This document shows, piece after piece, positions 48,907 to 58,335 of a stretch of 64,000 bases of DNA (positions within the stretch are counted from its first letter, which is position 1; each line of letters opens with the position of its first letter). The notes beneath the pieces were generated by a model. The model saw only the letters and a program-made list of their open reading frames with translations, made no database searches and had not been told where the DNA came from. Position numbers and translations under genes: made by a program. The stretch covers positions 1-64,000 of the forward strand of contig NZ_JAQFWQ010000016.1 in assembly GCF_027706725.1 (NCBI RefSeq), read 5' to 3'. The stretch is from Nocardiopsis endophytica. GTDB taxonomy: Bacteria; Actinomycetota; Actinomycetes; Streptosporangiales; Streptosporangiaceae.

Positions 48907-51114
48907 TCACTCCCCCGCCGCCAGGCCGATGGTGCCGTCGGGCCGCACCTCGGGCAGGTCCTCCTGGGGCTCGCCGCCGGGCAGGTCCGGGTCGCCGCCC
49001 TTGACGCTCTTGTCCTCGCCGCCGGCGCCCTTCCCGTCCTTGTCGTCCCCGCCCTCGCGGGTGAAGCCGTAGATGCCCTCGTAGATCTCCCGGACGATGG
49101 GGGCGGCGGTCTCGCCGCCGGTGCCGCCCTTGGGGACGACGACCACCACGGCCAGCCGCGGGTCGTCGGCCGGGGCGTAGGAGGCGAACCAGGCGGTGGA
49201 GTCGCTGTTGAGCGCCGAGCCCGAACCGGTCTTCCCGGCGATGGAGACCTCGTCCTGCGGGAACCCGCCGAAGGCGCCGCGCGCGGTGCCCTCCTTGGGC
49301 ACCTGGGTGACGGCCTTCTGGATGTAGGACAGCACCTCCGGTGGCACGTCCAGCCTCCCGGCCTCCTTCGGCTCGATCCGCTTCACCGTCTCCCCGTCGG
49401 CCGAGACCAGCGCCTTGCCCACGCGCGGCTCCCACAGGGTGCCGCCGTTGGCGACGGCCGCGTAGGCGCGCACCAGCTGCAGCGGCGTCACCAGCACGTC
49501 GCCCTGCCCGATGGAGAAGTTGACCGCGTCACCGGCGCGCCACCGGTAGCCGTCGGTGCAGTTCTCCTTGGCGACCCTCTTCAGGTACGAGGCCCGCCCC
49601 GGGTCCTTCTCGGCCACGCCGGGGTAGCCCTCCTTGGCGCGCTTGCAGCTCTCCTCCTTGGTGGCCTCCCACAGCTCCCTCTTCCACTCGCGGGTGGGGA
49701 TGCGCCCGGCGGCCTCGTGCGGCACGTCGACGCCGGTGGGCCGTCCGAACCCGAAGTCCTCGGCGGTGCGGGCGAACACGTCGTCGGGCTTCTTCTTGCG
49801 CCCGTCCTCGCGCCACTCGTCGTAGGCCATCTGGTAGAAGACCGTGTTGCAGGAGACGACGATGGCGCGGTGCAGGCTGAGCGCGCCGTGCGCCGACCCC
49901 TCGTAGTTCTCGAAGGAGCGGTTGCCCACCGAGATGGAGGAGGGGCAGGAGTAGGTGCCGCGCAGCGCCTGCCCGCCCTTCACCCCCGCCGCCAGCGAGG
50001 ACACCTTGAAGGTGGAGGCGGGCGGGTACTGCCCCTGCATCACCCGGGAGGTCAGCGGCGACCCCGCCTCCTCGCTGAGCAGCTCCTCGAACGTCTTCTG
50101 GTCGATCCCGCCCTGCCAGACCGACGGGTCGTAGCCGGGCAGGCTCGCCGAGGCGACGATGCCGCCGGTGCGCACGTCCATCACCACGCCCGCGGCGGTG
50201 GACGCGGGGTGGCCGGCGCCGCGCGCCCGGTCCAGGCCGCGCCGCAGGGCGTCCTCCACGGTCCGCTGCACCCGCTGGTCGATGGTGGAGACCAGGTGCA
50301 TGCCGGGCTCGGGGGCCTGCTCGTCGACGAGGCCGGTCACCTCGCCGTGGTTGTTCACCGCCAGGGTGCGCACCCCGGCGGTGCCGCGCAGCTCGGGGTC
50401 GTAGGTGGCCTCCAGGCCGTCCCGGCCGACCTGGTCCACACCGCTGTACTGGGTGCGCAGCTCCTCGCGGGCGTCCAGCTCCTCCTGGGTGACCGGCTGC
50501 AGGTAGCCGAGCGCCTGGGCGGCCAGGTCGCCGTTGGGGTAGTCGCGCACCGCCAGGTGCTGGGCGGAGACGCCGGGGAAGTCCTCCGAGCGCTCCATGA
50601 TCTGCAGCGCCGCCTTGGGGTCGACGTCGTCGGCCAGGGTGACCGGCTGGTACGGCGAGCCGGGCCAGCAGGGGCGGCTCACCTCCGGGCCGCACAGCCG
50701 GGTGCGCTTCTTGACCGTGTCGGCGGGCTCGCCCACCACCTCGGCCACCCGCTCCAGGACCTCGGCCCCCTGGTCGGGCATCCGCTGCAGGGCGTGCCAG
50801 TCGGCCGAGACGACCAGGGCGGTGCGGTTGCGCACCAGCGGCCGCCCCGCCTGGTCCAGGATCAGGCCCCGGGTGGCGGGCACCACCAGCTCCTGGGTGT
50901 GGGTGGCCTCGGCCAGCCGCGAGAAGTGCTCGCCCATGGGCACCTGCAGGTACCACAGCCGCACGCCCAGCGCCGCGAACAGGGCCAGGACCAGCACCTG
51001 GGCCAGGACCAGCCCGCGGCGCCCGGGCGCCGCGCGGGCGGTGGGCCCACCCCCCGGCGCCTCTCCGCCGCGCCGCCGGGGGCGCCCCGGCCGCCTCCTC
51101 CTCATCCACGCCAT
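48907..51114 (-). CDS. mrdA: Penicillin-binding protein 2 (transpeptidase)
   Basis: The 735-residue class B PBP has an N-terminal basic cytosolic part, a membrane anchor (about 35-55; GLVLAQVLVLALFAALGV), a dimerisation domain (about 70-290) and the transpeptidase domain with SxxK in PPASTFKVSS near 367, SCN in VVSCNTVF and KTG in IAGKTGSG near 626. Together with RodA it builds the cylindrical wall. The C-terminal 45 residues are Asp/Gly/Lys-rich and probably flexible. The ATG at 51114 follows GGAGGG and overlaps the mreD stop region. Confidence 0.95.
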   Translation of the reverse strand: MAWMRRRRPGRPRRRGGEAPGGGPTARAAPGRRGLVLAQVLVLALFAALGVRLWYLQVPMGEHFSRLAEATHTQELVVPATRGLILDQAGRPLVRNRTALVVSADWHALQRMPDQGAEVLERVAEVVGEPADTVKKRTRLCGPEVSRPCWPGSPYQPVTLADDVDPKAALQIMERSEDFPGVSAQHLAVRDYPNGDLAAQALGYLQPVTQEELDAREELRTQYSGVDQVGRDGLEATYDPELRGTAGVRTLAVNNHGEVTGLVDEQAPEPGMHLVSTIDQRVQRTVEDALRRGLDRARGAGHPASTAAGVVMDVRTGGIVASASLPGYDPSVWQGGIDQKTFEELLSEEAGSPLTSRVMQGQYPPASTFKVSSLAAGVKGGQALRGTYSCPSSISVGNRSFENYEGSAHGALSLHRAIVVSCNTVFYQMAYDEWREDGRKKKPDDVFARTAEDFGFGRPTGVDVPHEAAGRIPTREWKRELWEATKEESCKRAKEGYPGVAEKDPGRASYLKRVAKENCTDGYRWRAGDAVNFSIGQGDVLVTPLQLVRAYAAVANGGTLWEPRVGKALVSADGETVKRIEPKEAGRLDVPPEVLSYIQKAVTQVPKEGTARGAFGGFPQDEVSIAGKTGSGSALNSDSTAWFASYAPADDPRLAVVVVVPKGGTGGETAAPIVREIYEGIYGFTREGGDDKDGKGAGGEDKSVKGGDPDLPGGEPQEDLPEVRPDGTIGLAAGE

Positions 51115-51665
51115 CCGCGCGTCCCTCCCCCGCTGAACGCGGGCAGGTCGGGGTAGCCGCCCTCGGCGTAGGCGTCCGGGGCGACCGCCCGCATGATCCG
51201 CCCCGCAGGGGCCAGGACCAGCGGGCTGACCAGCATCGTCTCCGCCGCCGACAGCGGGACCGCGACGGCGGCCGCCGCCAGGCCCACCCGCGGGTCGCCC
51301 AGGCCCGCGCCCAGGAGGGCGAATCCGGCGGCGGTCCCCAGGGCGGCCACCGCGGCGGTCCCGTAGACCCGGGCGCGGCCGCGGCCCTCCACCCGCCCGT
51401 AGCGGGAGACCAGGTAGCCCGCCAGGCAGTACAGCAGCGCGTACCGCCCGGCCTCGTGGTCGGCGGGCGGCAGCAGGTCCACCGCGAGCCCGGCGCAGAA
51501 CCCGGTGGCGGCCGCCCCTGCGGGGCCGCTGCGCAGCGCGGTGGCCGCGACCGCCAGGACGACCAGGTCGGGGCCCACCCCCCAGGGCAGCGGGAGCCGG
51601 TTCACCAGCGCGGCCTGCGCCAGCACCGCGGCGGCCACCAGGAGTGCGGTCACCGCCCCCTTCAT
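51102..51665 (-). CDS. mreD: Rod shape-determining protein MreD
   Basis: The 187-residue membrane protein has five predicted hydrophobic segments, the first at 4-22 and others with VGPDLVVLAVAATALRSG and GFCAGLAVDLLPPADHEAGRYALLYCLAGYL. The PDL and GFxxGLxxDL patterns are typical of MreD. It overlaps mreC at its start (ATGA) and mrdA at its end, so the genes are translated together. Confidence 0.92.
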   Translation of the reverse strand: MKGAVTALLVAAAVLAQAALVNRLPLPWGVGPDLVVLAVAATALRSGPAGAAATGFCAGLAVDLLPPADHEAGRYALLYCLAGYLVSRYGRVEGRGRARVYGTAAVAALGTAAGFALLGAGLGDPRVGLAAAAVAVPLSAAETMLVSPLVLAPAGRIMRAVAPDAYAEGGYPDLPAFSGGGTRGWRG

Positions 51666-52621
51666 CGGTCCCCCTCCTGCCGGTCGGAGTGCCGGTCGGT
51701 GCGCCGCTCGGAGTCCCCGGGCGGCCGGGCGGCGTCGCCGTCGGGCTTCTCGGGCAGCACCGAGTCGCGCGGGTCCTCCTCCGGGCCGCCGACGACCACC
51801 CCCACCACGTCCAGGGAGCCCAGGTCGGCCGCGGGCCGGATCTCGGCGGTGCGGGTGAGCGCACCGGGGGTCTCGCGCACCCGGGTCACGGTGCCCAGCG
51901 GCACGCCGGGCACGAACGGGGCGTCGTTGTGCGAGCCCATGGTCACCACCCGGTCGCCCTCCTCCACCTGGGCGTCGGCCTGCATCAGCTCCAGGACCGC
52001 GGGGGCACGGCCGTCCAGGGCGCGGGACCGGCCGTGCACCGCGCCGATGTCCCGCGAGCCCTCCATGCGCGCGCCCACCGAGGACGCGCCGTCGGTGAAC
52101 AGCAGGACCGTGGAGGTGGAGCGGGAGGCGCGGATGACGCGGCCGACCAGGCCGGAGCCGTCGACCACCGTCATGTCGCGGGCGACCCCGTCGCGGGTGC
52201 CGGCGTCCAGGGTGACGGTCTCGGCGTAGCCGCCCGAGCCCATCCGGGTCACCGCCTGCGCGGGCACGATCTCGTAGCCGCCCAGGCCGGACAGGTGCAG
52301 CAGGTCGTCGAGGCGCCCGGAGCGCACGCCGTCCTGCTCGGCGGCGGCCAGCTCGGCGCTCAGGGCGCGGTTGCGCTCCTCCAGCTCCTCGATGCGCGCG
52401 CGGGCGCCGGGCGCGGCGGCGAGCGTGCGGTAGCCGTCGGCGAGGGGCCCAGCGGCGGCGGACACCGCCCCGGCGACCGGGCCGAACGCCGCGCCGGCGG
52501 CGGCGCGGGCGGTCCCGGTGACCGGGTCGGTGCCCGGGCGGCCGTCCAGCACCATCAGCGCGATGGAGGCCGCCACCAGCAGGACCAGGACCAGGCGCGG
52601 GCGTGGGCCGTCGCGCCGCAT
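51662..52621 (-). CDS. mreC: Cell shape-determining protein MreC
   Basis: The 319-residue protein has an N-terminal membrane anchor (about 8-24; LVLVLLVAASIALMVLDG), a coiled-coil (about 70-105; RARIEELEERNRALSAELAAAEQ) and a beta-rich periplasmic domain (about 115-275; YAETVTLDAGTRDGVARDMTVV, GLVGRVIRAS). It links MreB to PBP2 and RodA. The last 40 residues are charged and disordered. It follows mreB with one base between. Confidence 0.94.
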   Translation of the reverse strand: MRRDGPRPRLVLVLLVAASIALMVLDGRPGTDPVTGTARAAAGAAFGPVAGAVSAAAGPLADGYRTLAAAPGARARIEELEERNRALSAELAAAEQDGVRSGRLDDLLHLSGLGGYEIVPAQAVTRMGSGGYAETVTLDAGTRDGVARDMTVVDGSGLVGRVIRASRSTSTVLLFTDGASSVGARMEGSRDIGAVHGRSRALDGRAPAVLELMQADAQVEEGDRVVTMGSHNDAPFVPGVPLGTVTRVRETPGALTRTAEIRPAADLGSLDVVGVVVGGPEEDPRDSVLPEKPDGDAARPPGDSERRTDRHSDRQEGDR

Positions 52622-52622
52622 G

Positions 52623-53657
52623 TCAGCGCCGCCGTTCGGGGACGAGGACCTGGTTCAGGCGCTCGTAGTTCTCCACGCAGGTGCCCGAGCCGATGGCGAC
52701 CGAGTCGAGCGCGTTCTCGGCCAGGTGGATGGGCATGCCGGTCTCGTGGCGCAGCCGGTCGTCCAGGCCGCGCAGCAGGGCTCCGCCGCCGGTGACGGCG
52801 ATGCCGCGGTCCATGATGTCGCCGGACAGCTCCGGCGGGCACTTGTCCAGGGTGGTGCGCACCGCGTCGATGATGGCGGTGACCGGCTCCTCGATGGCCT
52901 GGCGCACGTCGGCGGCGGAGAGCACCACCGTCTTGGGCAGCCCGCTGACCAGGTCGCGCCCGCGCACCTCGGCGTGCAGCTCCTCGGCGCCGGTGGGGTA
53001 GGCCGAGCCGATGGCGAACTTGAGCTCCTCGGCGGTGCGCTCCCCGATCATCAGGGAGAACTCCTTCTTGACCGAGGTCATCACCGCCTGGTCCAGCTCG
53101 TCCCCGCCGACGCGGATGGACTGGGAGGTGACGATGCCGCCCATGGAGATGACGGCGACCTCGGTGGTGCCGCCGCCGATGTCGACGACCATGTTGCCGG
53201 TGGGCTCGTGCACCGGGAGCCCGGCGCCGATCGCGGCGGCCATGGGCTCTTCGACGATGTGCACCCGGCGGGCGCCGGCCTGGTAGCCGGCCTCCTTCAC
53301 TGCGCGGTGCTCCACCGAGGTGATGCCGCTGGGGACGGCGACGACCACACGGGGCTTGGCGAAGTGGCGGCGGCGGTGGATCTTCTGGATGAAGTAGCGC
53401 AGCATGCGCTCGGTGATCTCGAAGTCGGCGATGACGCCGTCCTTGAGCGGGCGCACCGCGGTGATGTCGGACGGGGTGCGACCGATCATCTGCTTCGCCT
53501 CGACACCCACCGCGACGATCTTGCCGGTCGAGGTGTTGAGGGCCACGACGGAGGGCTCGTTCAGCACGATGCCCCTGCCGCGCACGTAGACCAGCGTGTT
53601 GGCGGTACCGAGATCGACCGCCATGTCGCGGCCGAGAAAGGCGAGATTAGTGGTCAT
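52623..53657 (-). CDS. mreB: Rod shape-determining actin homologue MreB
   Basis: The 344-residue actin-fold protein has the phosphate-1 motif [22 protein letters not shown] near residue 16, the [11 protein letters not shown] phosphate-2 motif and [13 protein letters not shown] near 285. It forms membrane-bound filaments that guide wall synthesis. The first gene of mreB-mreC-mreD-mrdA-rodA, it is preceded by a 200-base region containing the promoter and the ndk terminator. Confidence 0.97.
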   Translation of the reverse strand: MTTNLAFLGRDMAVDLGTANTLVYVRGRGIVLNEPSVVALNTSTGKIVAVGVEAKQMIGRTPSDITAVRPLKDGVIADFEITERMLRYFIQKIHRRRHFAKPRVVVAVPSGITSVEHRAVKEAGYQAGARRVHIVEEPMAAAIGAGLPVHEPTGNMVVDIGGGTTEVAVISMGGIVTSQSIRVGGDELDQAVMTSVKKEFSLMIGERTAEELKFAIGSAYPTGAEELHAEVRGRDLVSGLPKTVVLSAADVRQAIEEPVTAIIDAVRTTLDKCPPELSGDIMDRGIAVTGGGALLRGLDDRLRHETGMPIHLAENALDSVAIGSGTCVENYERLNQVLVPERRR

Positions 53658-53749
53658 GAATCGTCCTCAGCGGCACCGAATCGGCGCGTCGCGCACGGGG
53701 CGGGCAATAGGGTCTCGTTCCAGCACGGATGTGGATCCAGCACCCGTAT

Positions 53750-53777
53750 CGTAACGCTGGGGAGTTGCTCCGTTACG
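53750..53777 (-). terminator. Hairpin between ndk and mreB
   Basis: CGTAACG (53750-53756) and CGTTACG (53771-53777) pair, with inner GAG/CTC. It lies about 85 bases past ndk and upstream of mreB, and could end ndk transcripts or act as an mreB control site. Confidence 0.5.
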
Positions 53778-53860
53778 CAAACACACCGAATCGTTGCACC
53801 GCTGAGGACTCGGGCTCACGACGCGTCGGCCGGGGCGGCCGACGGAGACCGGTCCGGCGG

Positions 53861-54271
53861 TCAGGCCTGCAGGTCGGGGAAGAAGAGCTTGATCTCCCGC
53901 TCGGCCGAGTAGGTCGAGTCCGAGCCGTGCACGATGTTGGCCTGGACCTCCAGGGCGAAGTCGCCGCGGATGGTGCCGGGGGCGGCCGAGACCGGGTCGG
54001 TGGCCCCGGCCAGGGCGCGGAAGGCCTCGACGGCGCGCTCGCCCTCGACGACCATGGCGACCAGCGGGCCGCCGGTGATGAACTCGACGAGCGAGGGGAA
54101 GAACGGGCGCTCGGCGTGCTCCTCGTAGTGCGTCTTGGCGGTCTCCTCGTCGAGCGTGCGCAGGTCCATGGCGACGATGCGCAGGCCGCGGCGCTCGATG
54201 CGGGAGACGACCTCGCCGATGATGCTCCGCCGGACGCCGTCGGGCTTGATCAGGACAAGGGTGCGCTCCAC
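53861..54271 (-). CDS. ndk: Nucleoside diphosphate kinase
   Basis: The 136-residue kinase that balances NTP pools shows [13 protein letters not shown] at the start and the phosphorylated His in NIVHGSDS near residue 117. GAGGAGATCCAC precedes the GTG at 54271. In related genomes it follows folC and the DUF4233 gene; here 8 kb of other genes intervene. Confidence 0.97.
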   Translation of the reverse strand: MERTLVLIKPDGVRRSIIGEVVSRIERRGLRIVAMDLRTLDEETAKTHYEEHAERPFFPSLVEFITGGPLVAMVVEGERAVEAFRALAGATDPVSAAPGTIRGDFALEVQANIVHGSDSTYSAEREIKLFFPDLQA

Positions 54272-54463
54272 GTGGATCTCCTCAGGGCTGTCGGTAGGGA
54301 TGGCGCGGCCGGCGGTTTCGGTTCGCACCCGCGACGGGCGGTCGGCCCGCGCGAGGGGTGCGCCGTCGGCCCCGGTGAGCGCAACCTTACCCGTGCGGCG
54401 GCGGTCCCGAGGCCGGTTCAGGGCGGCCCCTAATACGGCAACGACAGGTCGGCCCCAACCCGT

Positions 54464-54525
54464 GTTGATCTCGGGGATGTCGGGCTTAAGCGGGCCCGTT
54501 CAAGCCCGACATCCCCGAGATCATC
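54464..54525. repeat. Complete palindrome of the GATCTCG family, copy E
   Basis: 24-base arms (54464-54487 and 54502-54525) with one mismatch begin GTTGATCTCGGGGATGTC and enclose a 14-base loop. The best copy of the family, lying 30 bases past the HxlR gene and 190 bases before ndk. It could act as a terminator. Confidence 0.8.
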
Positions 54526-54554
54526 GCTGATAGGGCCGGAGGCCGAGGCGCCCC

Positions 54555-54947
54555 TCACCCCTCGAAGCGGCCGCGGGAGTCCTCGATGTGGGCGAGGTTG
54601 GCGCGGGTCCAGTCGCAGAACAGGTCGACGGCCTGCCGCAGGTCGCGGCCGGGCCCGGTGAGGGCGTAGTCGACGCGCGGCGGGACGGTGGGGTGCACGG
54701 TCCGCTCGACCAGGCCGTTGCGCTCCAGCATGCGCAGGTTCTGGGTGAGCATCTTGTGGCTGATGCCCTCGACCTCGCCGCGCAGCTCACTGAAGCGCAG
54801 GGTGCGCTCGCCCAGGGCCTCGATGATGAGCAGGGCCCACTTGTTGGCGACGTCGGAGAAGATCTCCCGCGCCAGGGAGTCCGCGCGCCGCAGGTCCGCG
54901 TCCGCCTCGCTCTTCATGCCCGTCCCGCCCCTGTCCTGCTCGGTCAC
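54555..54947 (-). CDS. HxlR-family transcriptional regulator
   Basis: This 130-residue winged-helix regulator of the HxlR (MarR-like) type has the family run NKWALLIIEALGERTLRFSELRGEVEGISHKMLTQNLRMLERNGLVER and the wing VPPRVDYALT. Members sense aldehydes or oxidants and control neighbouring genes. It is divergent from a RidA-type gene, probably its target. The start may be the GTG at 54947 or the ATG at 54917. Confidence 0.9.
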   Translation of the reverse strand: MTEQDRGGTGMKSEADADLRRADSLAREIFSDVANKWALLIIEALGERTLRFSELRGEVEGISHKMLTQNLRMLERNGLVERTVHPTVPPRVDYALTGPGRDLRQAVDLFCDWTRANLAHIEDSRGRFEG

Positions 54948-55006
54948 CGCCGGGTTCCCCCGTTACGGAAAAGTGCGTTCTTCCCTGTCGGCGCTCACTC
55001 TCCTAC

Positions 55007-55021
55007 GGTTCCCGGGTAACC
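55007..55021. promoter_or_regulatory. Candidate HxlR operator
   Basis: GGTT and AACC flank CCCGGGT in the 120-base gap between the divergent HxlR and RidA genes. The partial palindrome is suitably placed for a dimeric regulator. Confidence 0.3.
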
Positions 55022-55069
55022 GCAAGAGAGCGTGGGCCGCCAGGCGCCGCGCACGAGGAGAGGACCGGC

Positions 55070-55477
55070 ATGGCCGTCACCCTGATCCACCCCGAAGGAC
55101 TGCCCAAGATCGACCTGTACAAGCAGGTGTCGGTCGCGACCGGGTCGAAGCTGGTGTCCGTGGCCGGGCAGGTGTCCTGGGACGCCGAGCAGAACACGGT
55201 CGGCAAGGGGGACCTCGCCGCCCAGGTCGAGCAGTGCTACCGCAACGTCGCCACCGGCCTGGAGGCGGCGGGGGCGACCTTCGACGACGTGGTGCGGCTG
55301 ACCGTGTACGTCGTGGACATGGCCCCGGAGAAGCTGCCCGTGTTCCAGGAGGGCATGGAGCGGGTGGCCAAAGCCCTGGGCAAGGCCCCGACGCCGCCGA
55401 TCGCGGTGATCGGCGTCGCCGCCCTGGACATCCCCGACCACCTGGTCGAGATCGAGGCCACGGCGCTCGTCGACTGA
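55070..55477 (+). CDS. RidA-family protein
   Basis: This 135-residue YjgF/YER057c/UK114 family protein has SVAGQVSWDAEQNTVGKGDLAAQ and the C-terminal PTPPIAVIGVAALDIPDHLVEIEATAL. Canonical RidA deaminates reactive enamines and has a conserved Arg near position 105 in the R-x-x-V/A context; here the corresponding place reads PPIAVIG, so this may be another subfamily without deaminase activity. GAGGAGAGG precedes the ATG. Confidence 0.9.
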   Translation: MAVTLIHPEGLPKIDLYKQVSVATGSKLVSVAGQVSWDAEQNTVGKGDLAAQVEQCYRNVATGLEAAGATFDDVVRLTVYVVDMAPEKLPVFQEGMERVAKALGKAPTPPIAVIGVAALDIPDHLVEIEATALVD

Positions 55478-55522
55478 GGCGGTTCCGAGGGCGGCCGACC
55501 GGCTCACCCCGGTGGCGGACGC

Positions 55523-57010
55523 CTACGCGCCGCCCAGGGACAGGAGCACGATGACGATCACGAACGCCGCGGCTATGACCACGACCGCGGCCCACTCGTT
55601 GAATCCGCCCGCCGCGCCGGACGGGTGCCGTGCGTGCTTCTGGGGTCGGGGGAAGACGAAGGCGCCGGGGGAAGGTCCGTGCCGGAACGTGGTGACACCG
55701 TTCGCGGTGGAGGCGGTGTAGCCCCTTCGGCCCGGCCGGACCTCGAAGGTGACCGTGCCGCCGTACGTCAGGCTGATCAGACCGGCGTGCACGGCGGCAA
55801 GGCCCACCGAGGATTCGTCCGTATAGACGCCGTCGCCGTGGACCCTGCCGAGCCCCGTGTTTCCGTTGGGGGGCAATCGGACGGTGAAGCGCTCGTGGTC
55901 GCGGCCCCGGAAGTTCACGGCGGTGAACTCCCAACGCACGTCCGTGTTGCCGAGGGAGACCGGGGCCGCGGCCGCGCGCCGCGCCGAGGGCGCGGAGGGC
56001 CGTGGCCTCTGGGGCCCGGCTCCCGCTTCGGCCTTGCGGCTCCCCTCCGCCCGCTCCGGCGTCCGCCTCACTCCCTCGGGCCCGGTCGGCGCGGACTTCG
56101 CCCCACTGGGGCCGACGAGCGTCAGGACCTTCGTCTTCTCCCGGGTGATGACCTCGGTGACCGCGTCGGGCACCCAGTGCGCACCGGGCGGCGCCTCCTC
56201 GGCCTCCGCCTGTGATGCGAGGGCCTCCAGCACATCGTTCGTGGAGGGCCTTCGCCCCGGCCTCTTGTCGAGGCAGGACCTCACCAGCCCGGCCAGGCGC
56301 CCCGAGACCCCGGACAGGTCGGGCGCCTCGTGCACGATCCGGTAGGCCACCGCATGCGGAGCACCCGTCCCGAAGGGGCCGGCGCCCGTGGCAGCGAAGA
56401 ACAGTACGCACCCCAGGGAGAACACGTCGCTCGGCGGACCGATCTCCTCACCGCGCGCCTGCTCGGGGGACATGAACGCAGGGGTGCCCAGCAGGGTCCG
56501 GCTCTGGGTGAAGCTGGTCGCGTCCATGGCCCGCGCGATACCGAAGTCGATCAGCCGGGGCCCGTCCTCGGCCAGGATGACGTTGCCGGGCTTGAGGTCC
56601 CGGTGCACCAGCTCCTTGGCGTGGACGGCGGCCAGCCCCTCCGCGAGGCCCGCTCCCAGAGCGGCGACCGACCCCGCCGGGAACGGGCCGTGCTCGTCCA
56701 CGGCCCACTGCAGGGACGGACCCGCGATGTAGGCCGTGGCGAACCACGGCGGCGTACCGCCGGTATCGGCGTCGACGACCTGGGCGGTGTAGTGGCCGCC
56801 GATGCGGCGGGCGGCCTCCACCTCCAGGGCGAACCTGCGCCGGAACCCGCCGTCCCCGGCGAGGTCGTCGCGCACCACCTTGACGGCGACGGGGCGGCCG
56901 CCCTTGGAGCGGCCGAGGAACACCTGCCCCATTCCCCCTGCGCCCAGGCGCGCCTTGAGCCGGTAAGGGCCCACCGAACGCGGGTCGCCACTGCGCAGGG
57001 GTGCGAGCAC
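55523..57010 (-). CDS. Tail-anchored Ser/Thr protein kinase
   Basis: The 495-residue kinase has an N-terminal Hanks-type domain (about 12-265) with GAGGMGQVFLG, VAVKVV, HRDLKPGNVIL, DFGIAR and the APE-like SPEQARG. A Pro/Arg-rich linker and a beta-rich domain (about 345-455; WEFTAVNFRGRDHERFTVRLPP) follow, and the only membrane segment lies at the very C-terminus (AAVVVIAAAFVIVIVLLSL). All domains should thus be cytoplasmic, unlike PknB-type receptors. GTG 57010 with CTGGAGG upstream is preferred; the frame goes on to 57052. Confidence 0.9.
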   Translation of the reverse strand: MLAPLRSGDPRSVGPYRLKARLGAGGMGQVFLGRSKGGRPVAVKVVRDDLAGDGGFRRRFALEVEAARRIGGHYTAQVVDADTGGTPPWFATAYIAGPSLQWAVDEHGPFPAGSVAALGAGLAEGLAAVHAKELVHRDLKPGNVILAEDGPRLIDFGIARAMDATSFTQSRTLLGTPAFMSPEQARGEEIGPPSDVFSLGCVLFFAATGAGPFGTGAPHAVAYRIVHEAPDLSGVSGRLAGLVRSCLDKRPGRRPSTNDVLEALASQAEAEEAPPGAHWVPDAVTEVITREKTKVLTLVGPSGAKSAPTGPEGVRRTPERAEGSRKAEAGAGPQRPRPSAPSARRAAAAPVSLGNTDVRWEFTAVNFRGRDHERFTVRLPPNGNTGLGRVHGDGVYTDESSVGLAAVHAGLISLTYGGTVTFEVRPGRRGYTASTANGVTTFRHGPSPGAFVFPRPQKHARHPSGAAGGFNEWAAVVVIAAAFVIVIVLLSLGGA

Positions 57011-57133
57011 GGGGCCTCCAGGGGGCCGGGGCCCCGGGCGGGCCCGGATCAATGCATGATGCCAGGCCCCACCGACCGGCGAACAGGCCTGACCGCCTGC
57101 CGCACAGGGGCTCCGGCCGGCCCTCCGACACCG

Positions 57134-58318
57134 TCACACGGCGGCGAGGGCCTTGGCGATGTCGGCCCACAGGTCGTCGGGGTCCTCGATGCCCACCGCG
57201 ATGCGGACCGTCCCCTCGGTGATGCCCGCGGCCTCCAGCTCGGCGGCGGTGAGGCGGTGGTGGGAGGTGGAGGCGGGCGCCATCGCCAGCGTCTTCACGT
57301 CGCCCAGGGACGGGGCCAGGCTCGCCACCTCCAGCGCCTCGGTGAAGGCGGCGCCGGCCGCCCGGCCGCCGCGCAGGTCGAAGGAGAGCACGCCGCCGCC
57401 CGAGGCGAGCAGGCGGGAGGCCCGGGCGTGGTCCGGGTGGTCGGGCAGGTCGGGGTGGGACACCGAGCGCACGGCGGGGTGCTCGGCCAGGCGGCGGGCG
57501 ATCGCGGCCGCGTTGGCGCTGTGCCGGGGCATGCGCAGGGCCAGCGTCCGCAGGCCGCGCAGGGTGAGCCAGGCGTTGAACGGCGAGGCGCAGGCGCCCA
57601 GTTCGACGCCGTGCTTCCATACCCGCCGGTGCAGGTCGCGGTCGGCGTAGACCGCGGCGCCGCCGATCGCGTCCCCGTGTCCGCCCAGGTACTTGCTGGT
57701 GGAGTGGAGGGCGATGTCGGCGCCGTGGTCGAGCGGGCGGAACAGCAGCGGTGTGGCGAAGGTGTTGTCGACGGCCGTGGGGACCCCGGCCTCGCGGGCG
57801 ACCGCGGCCAGCGCGGGCACGTCGCTGACGCGGGTGGTGGGGTTGGCGATGGTCTCCAGGTAGAGCAGCCGGGTGTTCGGGCGCAGCAGGGCCCGCACCT
57901 CCTCGGGGTCGTCGCCGGAGACCCGGTCGACCTGCACGCCCCAGCGCTTCTCCAGGTCGGTGAGGAGGGCGTGGGTGCCGCCGTAGAGCGCGCGCTGGGT
58001 GATGATGTGGTCGCCGCCGCCCACGAGTGCGGTGATCACGGCGTTGATGGCGCCCATGCCGGAGGCGTAGGCGGTGGCGGCAGCGCCGTGTTCGAGGTCG
58101 GCGAGGGCGTGTTCCAGGGAGCGGACGGTGGGGTTGGAGTAGCGGCCGTACAGGGGTGCGGCGTCGGGGCCGTTGAAGGCCCCCGCCAGCGCCTCGGCGG
58201 TCGCGAAGGCGAACTGGTGGTCGAGGTGGAGCGGGGCGCCCAGCGGGGTGCTGCCCTCGGGCTCGGACACCGGGGTGTGCACACTGCGGGTCGCGTCGTG
58301 GAGTTCGGTGCGCTGCAT
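57134..58318 (-). CDS. Cys/Met-metabolism PLP-dependent lyase
   Basis: The 394-residue enzyme of the cystathionine gamma-lyase / methionine gamma-lyase family has YGRYSNPTVRSLE, YASGMGAINAV, ETIANPTT, VDNTFATPLL and the PLP lysine in HSTSKYLGGHGD. Substrate is uncertain among methionine, cystathionine and O-acetylhomoserine. It is divergent from a MocR-type regulator, which probably controls it. The start may be the ATG at 58318 (GGAGG very close) or the TTG at 58360. Confidence 0.9.
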   Translation of the reverse strand: MQRTELHDATRSVHTPVSEPEGSTPLGAPLHLDHQFAFATAEALAGAFNGPDAAPLYGRYSNPTVRSLEHALADLEHGAAATAYASGMGAINAVITALVGGGDHIITQRALYGGTHALLTDLEKRWGVQVDRVSGDDPEEVRALLRPNTRLLYLETIANPTTRVSDVPALAAVAREAGVPTAVDNTFATPLLFRPLDHGADIALHSTSKYLGGHGDAIGGAAVYADRDLHRRVWKHGVELGACASPFNAWLTLRGLRTLALRMPRHSANAAAIARRLAEHPAVRSVSHPDLPDHPDHARASRLLASGGGVLSFDLRGGRAAGAAFTEALEVASLAPSLGDVKTLAMAPASTSHHRLTAAELEAAGITEGTVRIAVGIEDPDDLWADIAKALAAV

Positions 58319-58335
58319 GCCTCCATGCCATCGGG

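Noticed and set aside
45623-49072. 1149-codon open frame on the plus strand
   Set aside because: Antisense to the radical SAM gene and rodA; composition rich in Gly, His, Arg and Gln without domains, a typical shadow of high-GC coding.
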